Program-made: the position numbers and the translations under genes
In this document: piece by piece, positions 8,661-16,745 of the stretch
How positions within the stretch are numbered: the stretch's first letter is position 1
Layout of the letters: each line of letters opens with the position of its first letter
Notes under the pieces: model-generated
The model's input: only the letters and a program-made list of their open reading frames with translations
What the model was told of the DNA's origin: nothing
The model's database searches: none
Source: JAITMY01 sp031549685
Lineage (GTDB): Bacteria > Bacteroidota > Bacteroidia > Bacteroidales > UBA932
Assembly: GCA_031549685.1 (NCBI GenBank)
Contig: JAVBPG010000005.1
Coordinates: 1 to 64,000 of the forward strand
Length of the DNA: 64,000 nt
Direction: 5' to 3'

Positions 8661-8743
8661 AGTTTACCATTGTTCCTACCCCTGCCGGCTTGCTACGCAA
8701 TAGGGCTCGAGTAAAATTTGAAACTTGAAATTTGAAATCTACC

Positions 8744-9274
8744 ATGAGCATTTACACAAAAACAGGCGACGGCGGCACCACATCGCTGGGCAACGGCGCT
8801 CGCGTAAGCAAAGCCAGCCTTAGGGTTGAGGCCTACGGCACGGTGGACGAGCTGTGCTCGCTGCTGGGGCTGCTGCGCGCCATGGAAATCGGCGAGCAGC
8901 ACCAAAGCATGCTGCTCAACCTGCAAAAAATGCTCATGCGCTACTCCGCCGAGGTATCGCTGTGCAAGGGCTACAAGGTAGCCGAGGAGGATGTAAAAAT
9001 GCTGGAAACGGGGATTGATGCACAGCAGAAGGTGCTACCTCCACTCAGGCATTTCATAGTGCCCGGCGGAAGCGCCGCCGCTGCGCAATGCCACGTAGCG
9101 CGCTGCGTGTGCCGCCGCGCCGAGCGTCTCATGGTGCGGCTCAGCGAGGCCGAGGGCAACGTATCCGAGCTATCGGTGTGCGTGCTCAACCGCCTTTCGG
9201 ATTACCTGTTTGTGCTCGCGCGCACACTTTGCTCTACAGCAAACATTAACGAAACATTCTGGCTATCAGAATAA
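8744..9274 (+). CDS. cob(I)yrinic acid a,c-diamide adenosyltransferase, PduO type
   Basis: Transfers the 5'-deoxyadenosyl group of ATP to cob(I)alamin to make adenosylcobalamin. The 176-residue protein has the ATP-binding N-terminus SIYTKTGDGGTTSLGNG, then RVEAYGTVDELCS, and the signature PGGSAAAAQCHVARCVCRRA followed by LSVCVLNRLSDYLFVLAR. The start at ATG 8744 gives the standard MxIYTKTGDxG N-terminus. The 84-base gap before it contains the short-period run GAAACTTGAAATTTGAAATC. No other cobalamin gene is nearby. Confidence 0.93.
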   Translation: MSIYTKTGDGGTTSLGNGARVSKASLRVEAYGTVDELCSLLGLLRAMEIGEQHQSMLLNLQKMLMRYSAEVSLCKGYKVAEEDVKMLETGIDAQQKVLPPLRHFIVPGGSAAAAQCHVARCVCRRAERLMVRLSEAEGNVSELSVCVLNRLSDYLFVLARTLCSTANINETFWLSE

Positions 9275-9363
9275 TAAAATATTAATAACTGTTAATGTAA
9301 GTTTAATAATCATTTTTGGGGAGCAAATTATGAACAAGGGGCGTTAAATGCAGTTTATTTTTT

Positions 9364-9371
9364 TACTTTTG
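9364..9371 (+). promoter_or_regulatory. promoter of the DUF2795-type gene, -7 box TACTTTTG
   Basis: Perfect TAnnTTTG box about 44 bases before the start codon at 9415. Confidence 0.6.
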
Positions 9372-9414
9372 CGAACTTTTTAGAATAAATGTAACCCTTC
9401 TAAACGCACAAAAA

Positions 9415-9636
9415 ATGTACTGGACGCTGGAACTTGCTTCAAAATTAGAAGATGCTCCCTGGCCTGCAACCAAGGAAGAGCTTATTGACTTCGCACAACG
9501 CTCGGGTGCTCCGCTGGAGGTAATAGAGAACCTACAAGAAATTGAGGACGAAGGTGAGATGTATGAAAGTATTGAGGATATTTGGCCCGACTACCCAAGC
9601 AAAGAGGATTTCTTTTTCAACGAAGAAGAATACTAA
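9415..9636 (+). CDS. small acidic DUF2795 family protein
   Basis: 73 residues, strongly acidic, starting MYWTLELASKLEDAPWPATK. The helical pattern WPATKEELIDFAQRSGAP, then VIENLQEIED, fits the small DUF2795 proteins, which are widespread and have no assigned function. The tail (YPSKEDFFFNEEEY) is very acidic. It has its own promoter and terminator. It is the last core gene before the mobile element. Confidence 0.75.
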   Translation: MYWTLELASKLEDAPWPATKEELIDFAQRSGAPLEVIENLQEIEDEGEMYESIEDIWPDYPSKEDFFFNEEEY

Positions 9637-9686
9637 CTACAAAACACTTCAAAAGGATTTAAAATCATACTAAAAATGAAGTTATT

Positions 9687-9713
9687 AGGTTGTCCCTCGG
9701 GATGACCTTTTTT
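9687..9713 (+). terminator. terminator after the DUF2795 gene
   Basis: AGGTTGTCCC pairs with GGGATGACCT (10 bp, two G-T pairs) around a short loop and runs into TTTTTT. Confidence 0.8.
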
Positions 9714-9741
9714 CGTTTTTAAGCTGTTTAGAGCTGAATAT

Positions 9742-9752
9742 GTTTACCTATA
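9742..9752. repeat. proposed attachment site, left copy
   Basis: GTTTACCTATA, identical to 16897-16907 and in direct orientation, 51 bases before the recombinase start. The wider match AATAwGTTTACCTATA has one difference in 16. Confidence 0.55.
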
Positions 9753-9759
9753 AATGCAG

Positions 9760-9767
9760 TATATTTG
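9760..9767 (+). promoter_or_regulatory. integrase promoter, -7 box TATATTTG
   Basis: TAnnTTTG box 8 bases inside the proposed left end and 36 bases before the recombinase ATG. Transcription would depend partly on the flanking DNA. Confidence 0.5.
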
Positions 9768-9802
9768 CACTTTCTTCCTGAAATTAAATAGAAAGTTCAA
9801 GT

Positions 9803-11152
9803 ATGGGCCGACATAAAGAAGCATATCCAAAAGGTAATCTCTATCTTAGAAATAATCAAAAGGCAAATGATAACGGAGAGTATCCGATATATGTCCAGTA
9901 TATATATAACCGACAGATTGCAAAAGCCTCAACAGGGGTGTTTGTTGCGGAAAAGTATTGGCATATAAAAAACCAAAGAGTGCGCACAACTCACCCACAA
10001 GCAGGTCGATTAAATGCCTTATTAGAAAAAAAGAAAAGCAAGATTGATGCTAAAATCATTGAATACATATCAGACGAACCATTAACAATAAAAGTTCTTA
10101 AGGATATTGTGCAAGACACTTTTAGTGGTAGAATTAAAGCTGCTGACCAAGATTTTATTCAATATACCATTAAGAACATAGAAACTCGCTATACATTAGA
10201 GAAGATAGGGTATTCAGTCTATTACAACTCCCTCAAATACATGGATACTTTTAAGAAGTTTGTCAAAAAAGAGACAGACTCCGACATACTCCCTATGAAA
10301 AATTTGACTGGGGAGTTAATAGTTAGCTATATTGATTATAGAAAAACCGAAAGAAATAATAGCAGTCAGTCAATAAACAAGACATTGACACCACTGATAC
10401 AAGCTGCAAAAAAAGCAGCTAGTGATGAGTTGATAAAGCCTGCTATTGCAACAACAATAGAAGGAATGTATTTAGATACAAAGTCTAAATCTGTTGATGA
10501 CGAGGAAAAATCAGAAGATGAAAAAGTTAGATATTTAACAGAAGATCAAATAAAATCTTTTCTAGAATTATATCCCATCGTTAAATATGACAGAACAAGG
10601 GAATACATGGATATGTTTTTGTTTGCCTTTCATGCCTGCGGTCTCCGAGTTTCGGACATCATAACATTGACCTGGAAAAACATTAATTTTGAGGAGCGAA
10701 TATTGAAAAAGACATTAGTAAAAGGTCGAGTATCTCACAGTTTTTTATTAACCGATGCTGCCCTAAAAATTTTGGAAGAGTGGAAAAAGAAAAGTTATAG
10801 CGAACGGTTCGTTTTTGGATTACTGCCTGACGACTTTGAGTTATCAAACGAGGCAGAACTAAAACGATTAACAACCAATAAAAACACTGCTATTAAGACC
10901 TCCCTAAAAGAAATAGGCAAGAAAATGAACTTGAAATTTAGCCTAACGATGCACACGGCACGACACACCTTCGCTGTAATGGCTTTGAATCAAAGAAAAG
11001 TTTCTGTACATATTATCAGCAAACTATTGGCTCATGCCAATACCTCGGTCACAGAAACAGTTTACGCAAAATTTTTACCCTCAACTATTGATGAGGAAAT
11101 CAAAAGTAAATTAGTATTTGATTTCCTCCCCAGTAGCATGAAAGATAATTAA
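9803..11152 (+). CDS. tyrosine recombinase (site-specific integrase)
   Basis: 449 residues. The N-terminal arm-binding domain (about 1-90; GNLYLRNNQKANDNGEYPIY, then VQY) and the SAM-like core-binding domain (about 125-225) precede the catalytic domain. Catalytic residues are visible: Arg in HACGLRVSD, the HTARHTF box (HxxR), and LAHANTSVTETVYAKF with the second His and the nucleophile Tyr. It is the usual Bacteroidota mobile-element integrase. It lies just inside the proposed left end and probably catalyses integration and excision at the GTTTACCTATA sites. Its stop overlaps the stop of the convergent HTH gene by 4 bases. Confidence 0.95.
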   Translation: MGRHKEAYPKGNLYLRNNQKANDNGEYPIYVQYIYNRQIAKASTGVFVAEKYWHIKNQRVRTTHPQAGRLNALLEKKKSKIDAKIIEYISDEPLTIKVLKDIVQDTFSGRIKAADQDFIQYTIKNIETRYTLEKIGYSVYYNSLKYMDTFKKFVKKETDSDILPMKNLTGELIVSYIDYRKTERNNSSQSINKTLTPLIQAAKKAASDELIKPAIATTIEGMYLDTKSKSVDDEEKSEDEKVRYLTEDQIKSFLELYPIVKYDRTREYMDMFLFAFHACGLRVSDIITLTWKNINFEERILKKTLVKGRVSHSFLLTDAALKILEEWKKKSYSERFVFGLLPDDFELSNEAELKRLTTNKNTAIKTSLKEIGKKMNLKFSLTMHTARHTFAVMALNQRKVSVHIISKLLAHANTSVTETVYAKFLPSTIDEEIKSKLVFDFLPSSMKDN

Positions 11153-11436
11153 GCAAAAGCAGCAAAGCGGTTTTTGGCTAAAAACGCCTCAACATCAGTT
11201 GAAGTGTACCAGTACTTATCATCTACCTGATGATAGCTTAGCAGTCCCTTGTCTCTGTACTTTTTTATCAATTTGTCCCCGACATTTAAAAGAGTTTGAA
11301 TTTCCTTGTTATCGTAGATAGTTTTCTTTGAGCCAGAAACAACCTGCTCTTTTAAACCATTTATTTGCTCCCGCATTACTTTAAATTCATCAAAAAGAGC
11401 ATTTATTTTTTCAGTTGAAATGAGTTCATAACTCAT
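11149..11436 (-). CDS. helix-turn-helix/excisionase-like DNA-binding protein
   Basis: 95 residues. An N-terminal coiled segment (STEKINALFDEFKVMREQIN) is followed by a MerR-type winged HTH: IYDNKEIQTLLNVGDKLIKK, then YRDKGLLSYHQVDDKYWYT. Such proteins sit next to integrases in Bacteroidota mobile elements and are thought to act as excisionases or regulators. It converges on the recombinase with a 4-base overlap. The function is inferred from fold and position. Confidence 0.75.
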   Translation of the reverse strand: MSYELISTEKINALFDEFKVMREQINGLKEQVVSGSKKTIYDNKEIQTLLNVGDKLIKKYRDKGLLSYHQVDDKYWYTSTDVEAFLAKNRFAAFA

Positions 11437-11882
11437 ATTTTAATTTAGTGTTTACGTGCCACGCCTGCGAATAAGTTTATGCAGGTTAAGCATTATTTAC
11501 TGTAGGGAGTACAAATTCCCCACAGCACTCACTTTCAATAGCCTCATTGTGCGTAAAAATGAGATTTCCCTGTCAGAAAAGGATGTTGAGGTTTCTAATA
11601 CCTACCAATGATTTCAGCAACAGGCGAGCGAAAATCACCAATTTAAAGATAGATACTTGGTCAATCTATCACTTATGCTACCATAAAGTAAAAAATTTAT
11701 CTTGGGCGAGCCCTTATAGCGGAAAATGAATTCCATTTTCACAATAATATAAACATTTTTTTTAATAACAAAGGATTTTTTGAGGAAAAATTTTTGAAAG
11801 AAGGAAAAACGGATATAATGGTGGTCGGTAGTACACCCCCATGTGTGATTTTTACTGACTCTACAAGGATACCCAGCTCCTC
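11437..11882. other. 446-base gap inside the mobile element
   Basis: AT-rich, with no convincing gene. A 60-codon frame at 11547-11729 has no promoter or recognisable motif. The small stem GAAAATG/CATTTTC at 11720-11737 is the only clear structure. It may hold binding sites for the flanking recombinases. Confidence 0.4.
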
Positions 11883-12518
11883 CTACCCCTCAATATTAAA
11901 CTTTTTTATTTTTTGCAAAGTGTTCACGGAGGTACCTGTGATTTTTTGAATATTGCGGAGCGAATACCCCTTTCGGAGCAACTTTACCTCCTCAACGTAT
12001 TCTTCCTTCATAGCCTCATTGGTCTTACGATAGCCTTCTTTTCGTCCCACTCTGCCTCCGTTTGCCCTAAAATTGTCATATCCGCTGGTAACTCGTTCCC
12101 TAATCGTTTTTCTCTCCATACGGGCCACCTCTGCCAATATGGTAATAAGGAACTGGCTCATGGGGTTTATTGCCCCAGTTGAGGTTAATGTTTCTATGTT
12201 GTAGTTTTGAATAAACAGGGAAATCTTGTTTTCGTTGAGGCTTTCAATGGCTTGTAAAACTTGAAGGGTGTCCCGACCGAGACGGCTCAACTCTGTAACC
12301 AATACTTTATCAATCTTATGAGTATTGACATACTCTATCATTTTTGCAAGTTCTACTTTATCAAGGTTTTTCTTTGCTCCGCTGACTTTCTCAGCAAATA
12401 CAGCCTCAATGGTCAAGCTATTGGAAGCAGCATAAGCGGTTAAATCGTTGATTTGCCGTGTATAATCTTGGGATCCGTTGGCGCTGCTCACTCGAGCATA
12501 AATTACTACTTTTTTCAT
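11883..12518 (-). CDS. serine recombinase (resolvase/invertase family)
   Basis: 211 residues. The N-terminal catalytic domain has KKVVIYARVSSANGSQDY with the nucleophile Ser, then LVTELSRLGRD with the conserved Arg residues, and AEVARMERKTIRERVTSGY entering the E-helix. The C-terminal HTH (RKGYSLRNIQKITGTSVNT) binds DNA. The length is that of resolvase/invertase-type enzymes, not of large serine integrases. In this element it could resolve dimers or invert a segment; the 74-bp inverted-repeat region upstream is a candidate site. Confidence 0.93.
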   Translation of the reverse strand: MKKVVIYARVSSANGSQDYTRQINDLTAYAASNSLTIEAVFAEKVSGAKKNLDKVELAKMIEYVNTHKIDKVLVTELSRLGRDTLQVLQAIESLNENKISLFIQNYNIETLTSTGAINPMSQFLITILAEVARMERKTIRERVTSGYDNFRANGGRVGRKEGYRKTNEAMKEEYVEEVKLLRKGYSLRNIQKITGTSVNTLQKIKKFNIEG

Positions 12519-12536
12519 GTTTTTTTAAATTAAAAA

Positions 12537-12610
12537 GTGGGGTGAACCTCTCTGCTACTGCATATATTAAAACTACCAATTTCAGAGTGGACAGAGATTA
12601 GCACCCCACC
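12537..12610. promoter_or_regulatory. inverted-repeat region upstream of the serine recombinase
   Basis: GTGGGGTG at the left and CACCCCAC at the right flank a second inner pair (CTCTCTG and CAGAGATT). It lies between the recombinase start and its promoter, as resolution sites and operators often do. The role is inferred. Confidence 0.4.
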
Positions 12611-12623
12611 AATTTTGATACCG

Positions 12624-12653
12624 CAAAAATAGTTGTTTATGCTGTTATATCAA
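12624..12653 (-). promoter_or_regulatory. serine recombinase promoter
   Basis: On the minus strand, TATTTTTG (12624-12631) is the -7 box and TTG (12651-12653) the -33 box, 19 bases apart, which is the classical Bacteroidota spacing. Confidence 0.6.
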
Positions 12654-12705
12654 ATGTTTCATTGTTAAATATAGTTGATTTAACTGTTAAATCACACAAT
12701 TATTC

Positions 12706-12713
12706 TACTTTTG
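12706..12713 (+). promoter_or_regulatory. -7 box TACTTTTG before the small gene at 12740
   Basis: Perfect TAnnTTTG box 26 bases before ATG 12740. It is divergent from the serine recombinase promoter. Confidence 0.55.
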
Positions 12714-12739
12714 CTGTTGAAATCAAAAATACCGATACT

Positions 12740-12991
12740 ATGGCCGAAAGAAATATAACTGTGTATCATCTGCATTTGCTTGACACACCTACAAATGAGG
12801 ACTTTAAGGAGAAAGACTATTATTTTGGGAGCATATCCGCTCTTTGCTCAAAGTTTGATAAGTCAAGGATTGGAATCGTTGCCTCTAGCTTATATAATTT
12901 CAACTTTGATGAGCAGGACAACCCCATATATGAAAATAAACTTTGTAGAATTAAGAAGAGTTTTCTTATTACTAAGTCTAAGCATGGTTGA
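12740..12991 (+). CDS. small protein of unknown function in the mobile element
   Basis: 83 residues, starting MAERNITVYHLHLLDTPTNE. A longer frame from the TTG at 12662 is rejected because the promoter box lies inside it. Visible features are a YYFGSISALCSKFDKSRIGI segment and a basic C-terminus (KLCRIKKSFLITKSKHG). I recall similar short proteins in Bacteroidota mobile elements but no known function. The pattern could be a small winged or AP2-like DNA-binding fold, but this is a guess. Confidence 0.65.
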   Translation: MAERNITVYHLHLLDTPTNEDFKEKDYYFGSISALCSKFDKSRIGIVASSLYNFNFDEQDNPIYENKLCRIKKSFLITKSKHG

Positions 12992-13267
12992 TATAACAGA
13001 GCAATTTATATATCTTTGTAGAAGGTTATAGGTTTTATAACCAAGAGACATTTTAAAATATTCCCACCTGAAATCTGGTAAATTTCTATTGCAGTGGAAT
13101 AGTTCAAAATGCCTATGCTTTTTATGGAAGCATGGTATTGTTTGGCTATTACTGCAAGCGTCCTACCAGAACGTCAGGGTGAATAGTTTAAATAACTTCC
13201 ATGCTTCTTTTTTATTTTATAAATAGCCCACTGGGGAAGTTGGTAGGCAACAAAAACAATTTTTATT

Positions 13268-13870
13268 ATGAAAAAGTTTTTTGTGTTTGTGAGCGTGGCT
13301 GTAATGGCGCTATGTATGAGTTTGTCATCATGCAGCAAAGATGACGAAGGTAATACAGGCAATGATGACATTGTTGGTGTTGATTCAACAGAAAATAATA
13401 GTAATGTCAACTTTTTTGAGATTACTATTAACGGCAAAACTTATAAAGAGAGCAAGTTAGGCTTCTTTAGTTACACCAGTTACAGTAACAGTAGCCTCTA
13501 TCTCACAAATTTATTTCAAGAGGAGAATTCAGACTTCTTTTGTGATATTTTTTTGGTTCTAAGTAAAACCAAAAATAATTTTGAGGCATCCCTAACAGGT
13601 AATCACAAATTATTAGGAACCTATAGCTGGAATACGGAGGAAAAAAATCTAGACTTGATTGTGCGTTTTGACAAATTTTTTGGAGGCGATCACTTTGAAC
13701 TTTTGCCAAGTTCTACATATAATGTTACGGAAGTAAAACTTATAGAAACTACCGCTAACGATAAGTCTATATATTCGGTGTCAGGTAATTTTTCCTGCCA
13801 ACATAAAAACCCAAAAACTGAAAAGGTGTTTTCCTCAACAGGAAAGTTTAAGTATATATTGACTATATAA
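13268..13870 (+). CDS. lipoprotein of unknown function (mobile-element cargo)
   Basis: 200 residues. The signal peptide (KKFFVFVSVAVMALCMSL) ends in the lipobox LSSC, followed by SKDDEG, an acidic stretch that in Bacteroidota often directs lipoproteins outward. The rest, from FFEITINGKTYKESKLG onward, looks like a beta-rich domain of the kind seen in DUF-type Bacteroidota lipoproteins. I do not recognise the family. It has its own terminator. The 237-base gap before it has no gene but contains GGAAGCATGG and CCATGCTTC arms about 70 bases apart. Confidence 0.75.
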   Translation: MKKFFVFVSVAVMALCMSLSSCSKDDEGNTGNDDIVGVDSTENNSNVNFFEITINGKTYKESKLGFFSYTSYSNSSLYLTNLFQEENSDFFCDIFLVLSKTKNNFEASLTGNHKLLGTYSWNTEEKNLDLIVRFDKFFGGDHFELLPSSTYNVTEVKLIETTANDKSIYSVSGNFSCQHKNPKTEKVFSSTGKFKYILTI

Positions 13871-13895
13871 TCTTTTAGATTAGAACGCTACAAAT

Positions 13896-13944
13896 GAAAG
13901 TGTATCAGAAAGTCATTTGATTGATTATTCTGGTACACTTTTAT
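13896..13944 (+). terminator. terminator after the element lipoprotein
   Basis: AAAGTGTATCAGAA pairs with TTCTGGTACACTTT (one G-T pair), with a T-rich tail. Confidence 0.8.
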
Positions 13945-14140
13945 TTTGATAAAAACCACTTCACAGAGTCAACCGTTGCAATCGCCTTGTATGAGAAGAA
14001 AGTCTGAGCAATCAAGTGCTCTAAAATATTGTTAGTGTACATACCCTGTAAGAAAATGAATCATAAGAAATTCCTAAGTAAAGTTGTGTTTATATTACTG
14101 CTAATTTCCCCCAAGTTCCAATATGGTCTTTAGGTTGAAT

Positions 14141-14302
14141 TTATGATTTTGGAATACCTCTCCAATACTTAAGCATAGCCTCTCTTATTTTATCTCTATG
14201 CTCCATTTTTAGAGGCTTGCCAAAATTGGGATTCCGAGCTCCGCTCATAGATCTGCTTATTTTATCTTTCGTTTGTTTTGATAATTTTCTTGTTGTTCTC
14301 AT
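14141..14302 (-). CDS. 53-residue NUMOD3-like small protein
   Basis: A short gene read on the minus strand from ATG 14302 to TAA 14141. The protein begins MRTTRKLSKQTKDKISRSM and continues SGARNPNFGKPLKMEHRDKI. The GxxNPxFGK...HRDKI pattern is that of NUMOD3, a DNA-binding module usually attached to homing endonucleases, here free-standing with no nuclease domain. It lies 113 bases downstream of the Rep gene on the same strand, so the two may be co-transcribed. It is very basic and could be a replication or mobilization accessory protein. The function is unknown. Confidence 0.65.
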   Translation of the reverse strand: MRTTRKLSKQTKDKISRSMSGARNPNFGKPLKMEHRDKIREAMLKYWRGIPKS

Positions 14303-14415
14303 TTTATATTTTTATTAAACTTATTATTTGTTTTGTTATAAATAGATTTTATCATTGATTTTTAGGATATTAGTATTTCTTGTTTTATAATTTTCGTGAA
14401 TCTGGGGGTGGGTTG

Positions 14416-15312
14416 TTACATACCCTCAGAGGTGTTAGGAATGGGATTCGGTACAAATTCTATTTTTTGCCCTTTGCTATCCCGAATGACGAGCAACTTA
14501 TCAAAATATTCCTTCAGTAACGAGTGTAGGAAACCCTTATCTAACAAATTATTCAATGTAATGTCGCCGTGTTTTTTCTGATAACGCCTTAACTCCTCGT
14601 AAGCAAGATTAACCTCTAATCTAAATATATTGTGGTAGTTGGGATTATGCTGTTGATGATAATCTAAAATATAATTCTTATGCTTCGACACACTTGCAAT
14701 CTCCTCCCTCTTATTGTAAGCCTTGATCCCAAAAGTTTTCTTTTTATTCTTAATATAAAGCGTTCTATATTTGAATGGGTTGTTGAGAGTACCACAATTA
14801 TAGTAAATGACCTCTTTCAAAAGCTTGTTTCTATCTTTTACCTTTTTTCTAAGTAGTATAACGCTGTTTTCTTTACTCTTTAACCCCCTTCTTATAATCT
14901 GTTCTAAACTCAGAGTGTAGTTGTCAATGGCAATCTCTATGCTCGTAAAACTTTCAACTTGCAAGAAGAGATTTTCTAGCAGTTGAGGGAGCAAATGAAA
15001 AGTGTTATTATAAAATACTGCATTGTCAACGGAAAATCTTATTCTGTCATCAGCCCAAGACTGCCCAAACAAGCAGAAATCTATTTGCCCCATTTTGTTG
15101 CCAGCGTGGCATACTGTGTAACTATACTTATACCTATGAGATAGATCACCAGCAGGAGTTAAAGTAGTTTCTCCAAATACCTGCTCGGTAAAAGTCATGC
15201 TTTTGTGATACTTTATAGCCTCATTAAAGTTATCATCAACAGTTGAAGAGCACGAGAATATTAGTTTGTCTAGCTGAATGGTTGCACTTACATTTTTGTT
15301 TTCATTACACAT
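14416..15312 (-). CDS. Rep_trans/NicK-like replication initiator or relaxase
   Basis: 298 residues. Features fit the rolling-circle replication-initiation-factor family (Rep_trans, which includes relaxases such as NicK of ICEBs1): SFTSIEIAIDNYTL (the RxDxxxD-like strand), TLYIKNKKKTFGIKAYNKRE (the surface-sheet plus YDK-type segment) and NIFRLEVNLAYEELRRY (the RxE element). The sequence is divergent, so the assignment rests on motif order, not on clear identity. In this element it would nick an origin for replication of the excised circle, or for mobilization by a helper. The catalytic Tyr cannot be named with confidence. Confidence 0.6.
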   Translation of the reverse strand: MCNENKNVSATIQLDKLIFSCSSTVDDNFNEAIKYHKSMTFTEQVFGETTLTPAGDLSHRYKYSYTVCHAGNKMGQIDFCLFGQSWADDRIRFSVDNAVFYNNTFHLLPQLLENLFLQVESFTSIEIAIDNYTLSLEQIIRRGLKSKENSVILLRKKVKDRNKLLKEVIYYNCGTLNNPFKYRTLYIKNKKKTFGIKAYNKREEIASVSKHKNYILDYHQQHNPNYHNIFRLEVNLAYEELRRYQKKHGDITLNNLLDKGFLHSLLKEYFDKLLVIRDSKGQKIEFVPNPIPNTSEGM

Positions 15313-15411
15313 ACTTTTTAGGGTTATTGCTTTTAATTATTATACATACAGTAAAGTGTAGTTTGATATAATAATAAATAGTTAACTTCTAAAAGATTTA
15401 TACTAAATGCT

Positions 15412-15419
15412 TACTTTTG
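15412..15419 (+). promoter_or_regulatory. abiH promoter, -7 box TACTTTTG
   Basis: Perfect TAnnTTTG box 12 bases before ATG 15432. The leader would be very short. Confidence 0.55.
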
Positions 15420-15431
15420 TAGCAAAACTTA

Positions 15432-16745
15432 ATGATTATGAATAGAATAATTCTTATTGGGAATGGGTTTGACCTGGCACATGAAATGCCTACAAGTTAT
15501 GCTGAGTTTATTAGTAACTATTATGCTGACTTTGTTAGTAAGGCTAGAAACTCTATACAGCAATACAAGAACGATGATATTGAAGTCAACATTGAAAACT
15601 ATCGTATGCCTCTTGAATACCTACTTCCAGAGGATACAACTTCATTGGCAGAAATAAAAGATGCGGTTGACTTGTTTAATGAAGAGGTTCGAACAGGTTT
15701 ATCACACCCAGAAAAAGCAAAAGCTCGCATAAAATTTTCAAACCGTCTTCTGGAGGAAATTAGTGCAAAAGTTGGATTAAGAAGATGGGTTGACATTGAA
15801 GAAGAGTATTATAAACTTCTTACGAGAGGATTACATGCTAGTCTTAACCACGCATATTTAGACGTAAATGCTAACGTTGTAAATAACAATCTAAAGTCAA
15901 TAGAGAAATCTCTTGAAAATTATTTGACAACGATAGAAAAAGAATACCTTCCCAACTCCGCAAACTCTCAAATCTCAGATAAAATATACTCGAAGTTTCA
16001 GTTGAAAGATTTTTCTTCTAAATATAGTAATGCATACCATGAGGAAATTAAGAATAGGTTAATGCAGCCGACAGATTTATATGGCGAAATTGCGCTATAT
16101 GGTGATGTTTACAAAAAGATATCCCTTAGTGTAGGTAGGATAGAAAAATTCAGAGAAAAATATTCATCATCTAATCTAGATGAAAACCAACTTAAGGCTG
16201 ATATAAAGGATAACAATATTCCAGATTTTTACTTAGTTCCTAACAATATTTTATTTCTTACTTTTAATTATACTCACACAGAAGCACTATATGCTATAGA
16301 GTCTCCTTTTGTTAGCACCATTCATATACATGGAGAAATAAATAGTCCTAACAATCCCATAATTTTTGGCTATGGAGATGAACTAGGGAGTGAGTATCAT
16401 CAACTAGAGAATTTGAAGGATGATGAAGTTCTCAAAAATATGAAATCTGTACGTTACTTGGATACGGATAACTATAAGAAACTTTTGAATTTTATTGAGT
16501 CTGAACCATACCAAATATTTATTATGGGGCACTCCTGTGGAAATTCGGATAGAACACTACTTAATACCCTGTTTGAACACAAGCATTGTGCCTCTGTTAA
16601 ACCATTCTTCCATCAGATAAGTGAACAAGAGGACAACTACAGCAATATTGTTCGGGGTATATCTCGCAACTTTAAAGATAAGCCTTCAATGAGAGATAGG
16701 GTTGTAAACAAGACACTTTGTGAGCCACTGCTTGCCATGAAGTAA
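15432..16745 (+). CDS. AbiH-family phage abortive-infection protein
   Basis: 437 residues. AbiH hallmarks are clear: NRIILIGNGFDLAHEMPTSY at the N-terminus (a nucleotide-binding-like GNGFDLAH loop), NILFLTFNYTHTEALY, then IHIHGEINSPNNPIIFGYGD, and FIMGHSCGNSDRTLLNTLFE near the C-terminus. AbiH proteins stop phage growth by abortive infection through an incompletely known mechanism. It has its own promoter, which is usual for defence cargo, and is the last gene before the proposed right end. ATG 15438 is an alternative start. Confidence 0.92.
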   Translation: MIMNRIILIGNGFDLAHEMPTSYAEFISNYYADFVSKARNSIQQYKNDDIEVNIENYRMPLEYLLPEDTTSLAEIKDAVDLFNEEVRTGLSHPEKAKARIKFSNRLLEEISAKVGLRRWVDIEEEYYKLLTRGLHASLNHAYLDVNANVVNNNLKSIEKSLENYLTTIEKEYLPNSANSQISDKIYSKFQLKDFSSKYSNAYHEEIKNRLMQPTDLYGEIALYGDVYKKISLSVGRIEKFREKYSSSNLDENQLKADIKDNNIPDFYLVPNNILFLTFNYTHTEALYAIESPFVSTIHIHGEINSPNNPIIFGYGDELGSEYHQLENLKDDEVLKNMKSVRYLDTDNYKKLLNFIESEPYQIFIMGHSCGNSDRTLLNTLFEHKHCASVKPFFHQISEQEDNYSNIVRGISRNFKDKPSMRDRVVNKTLCEPLLAMK

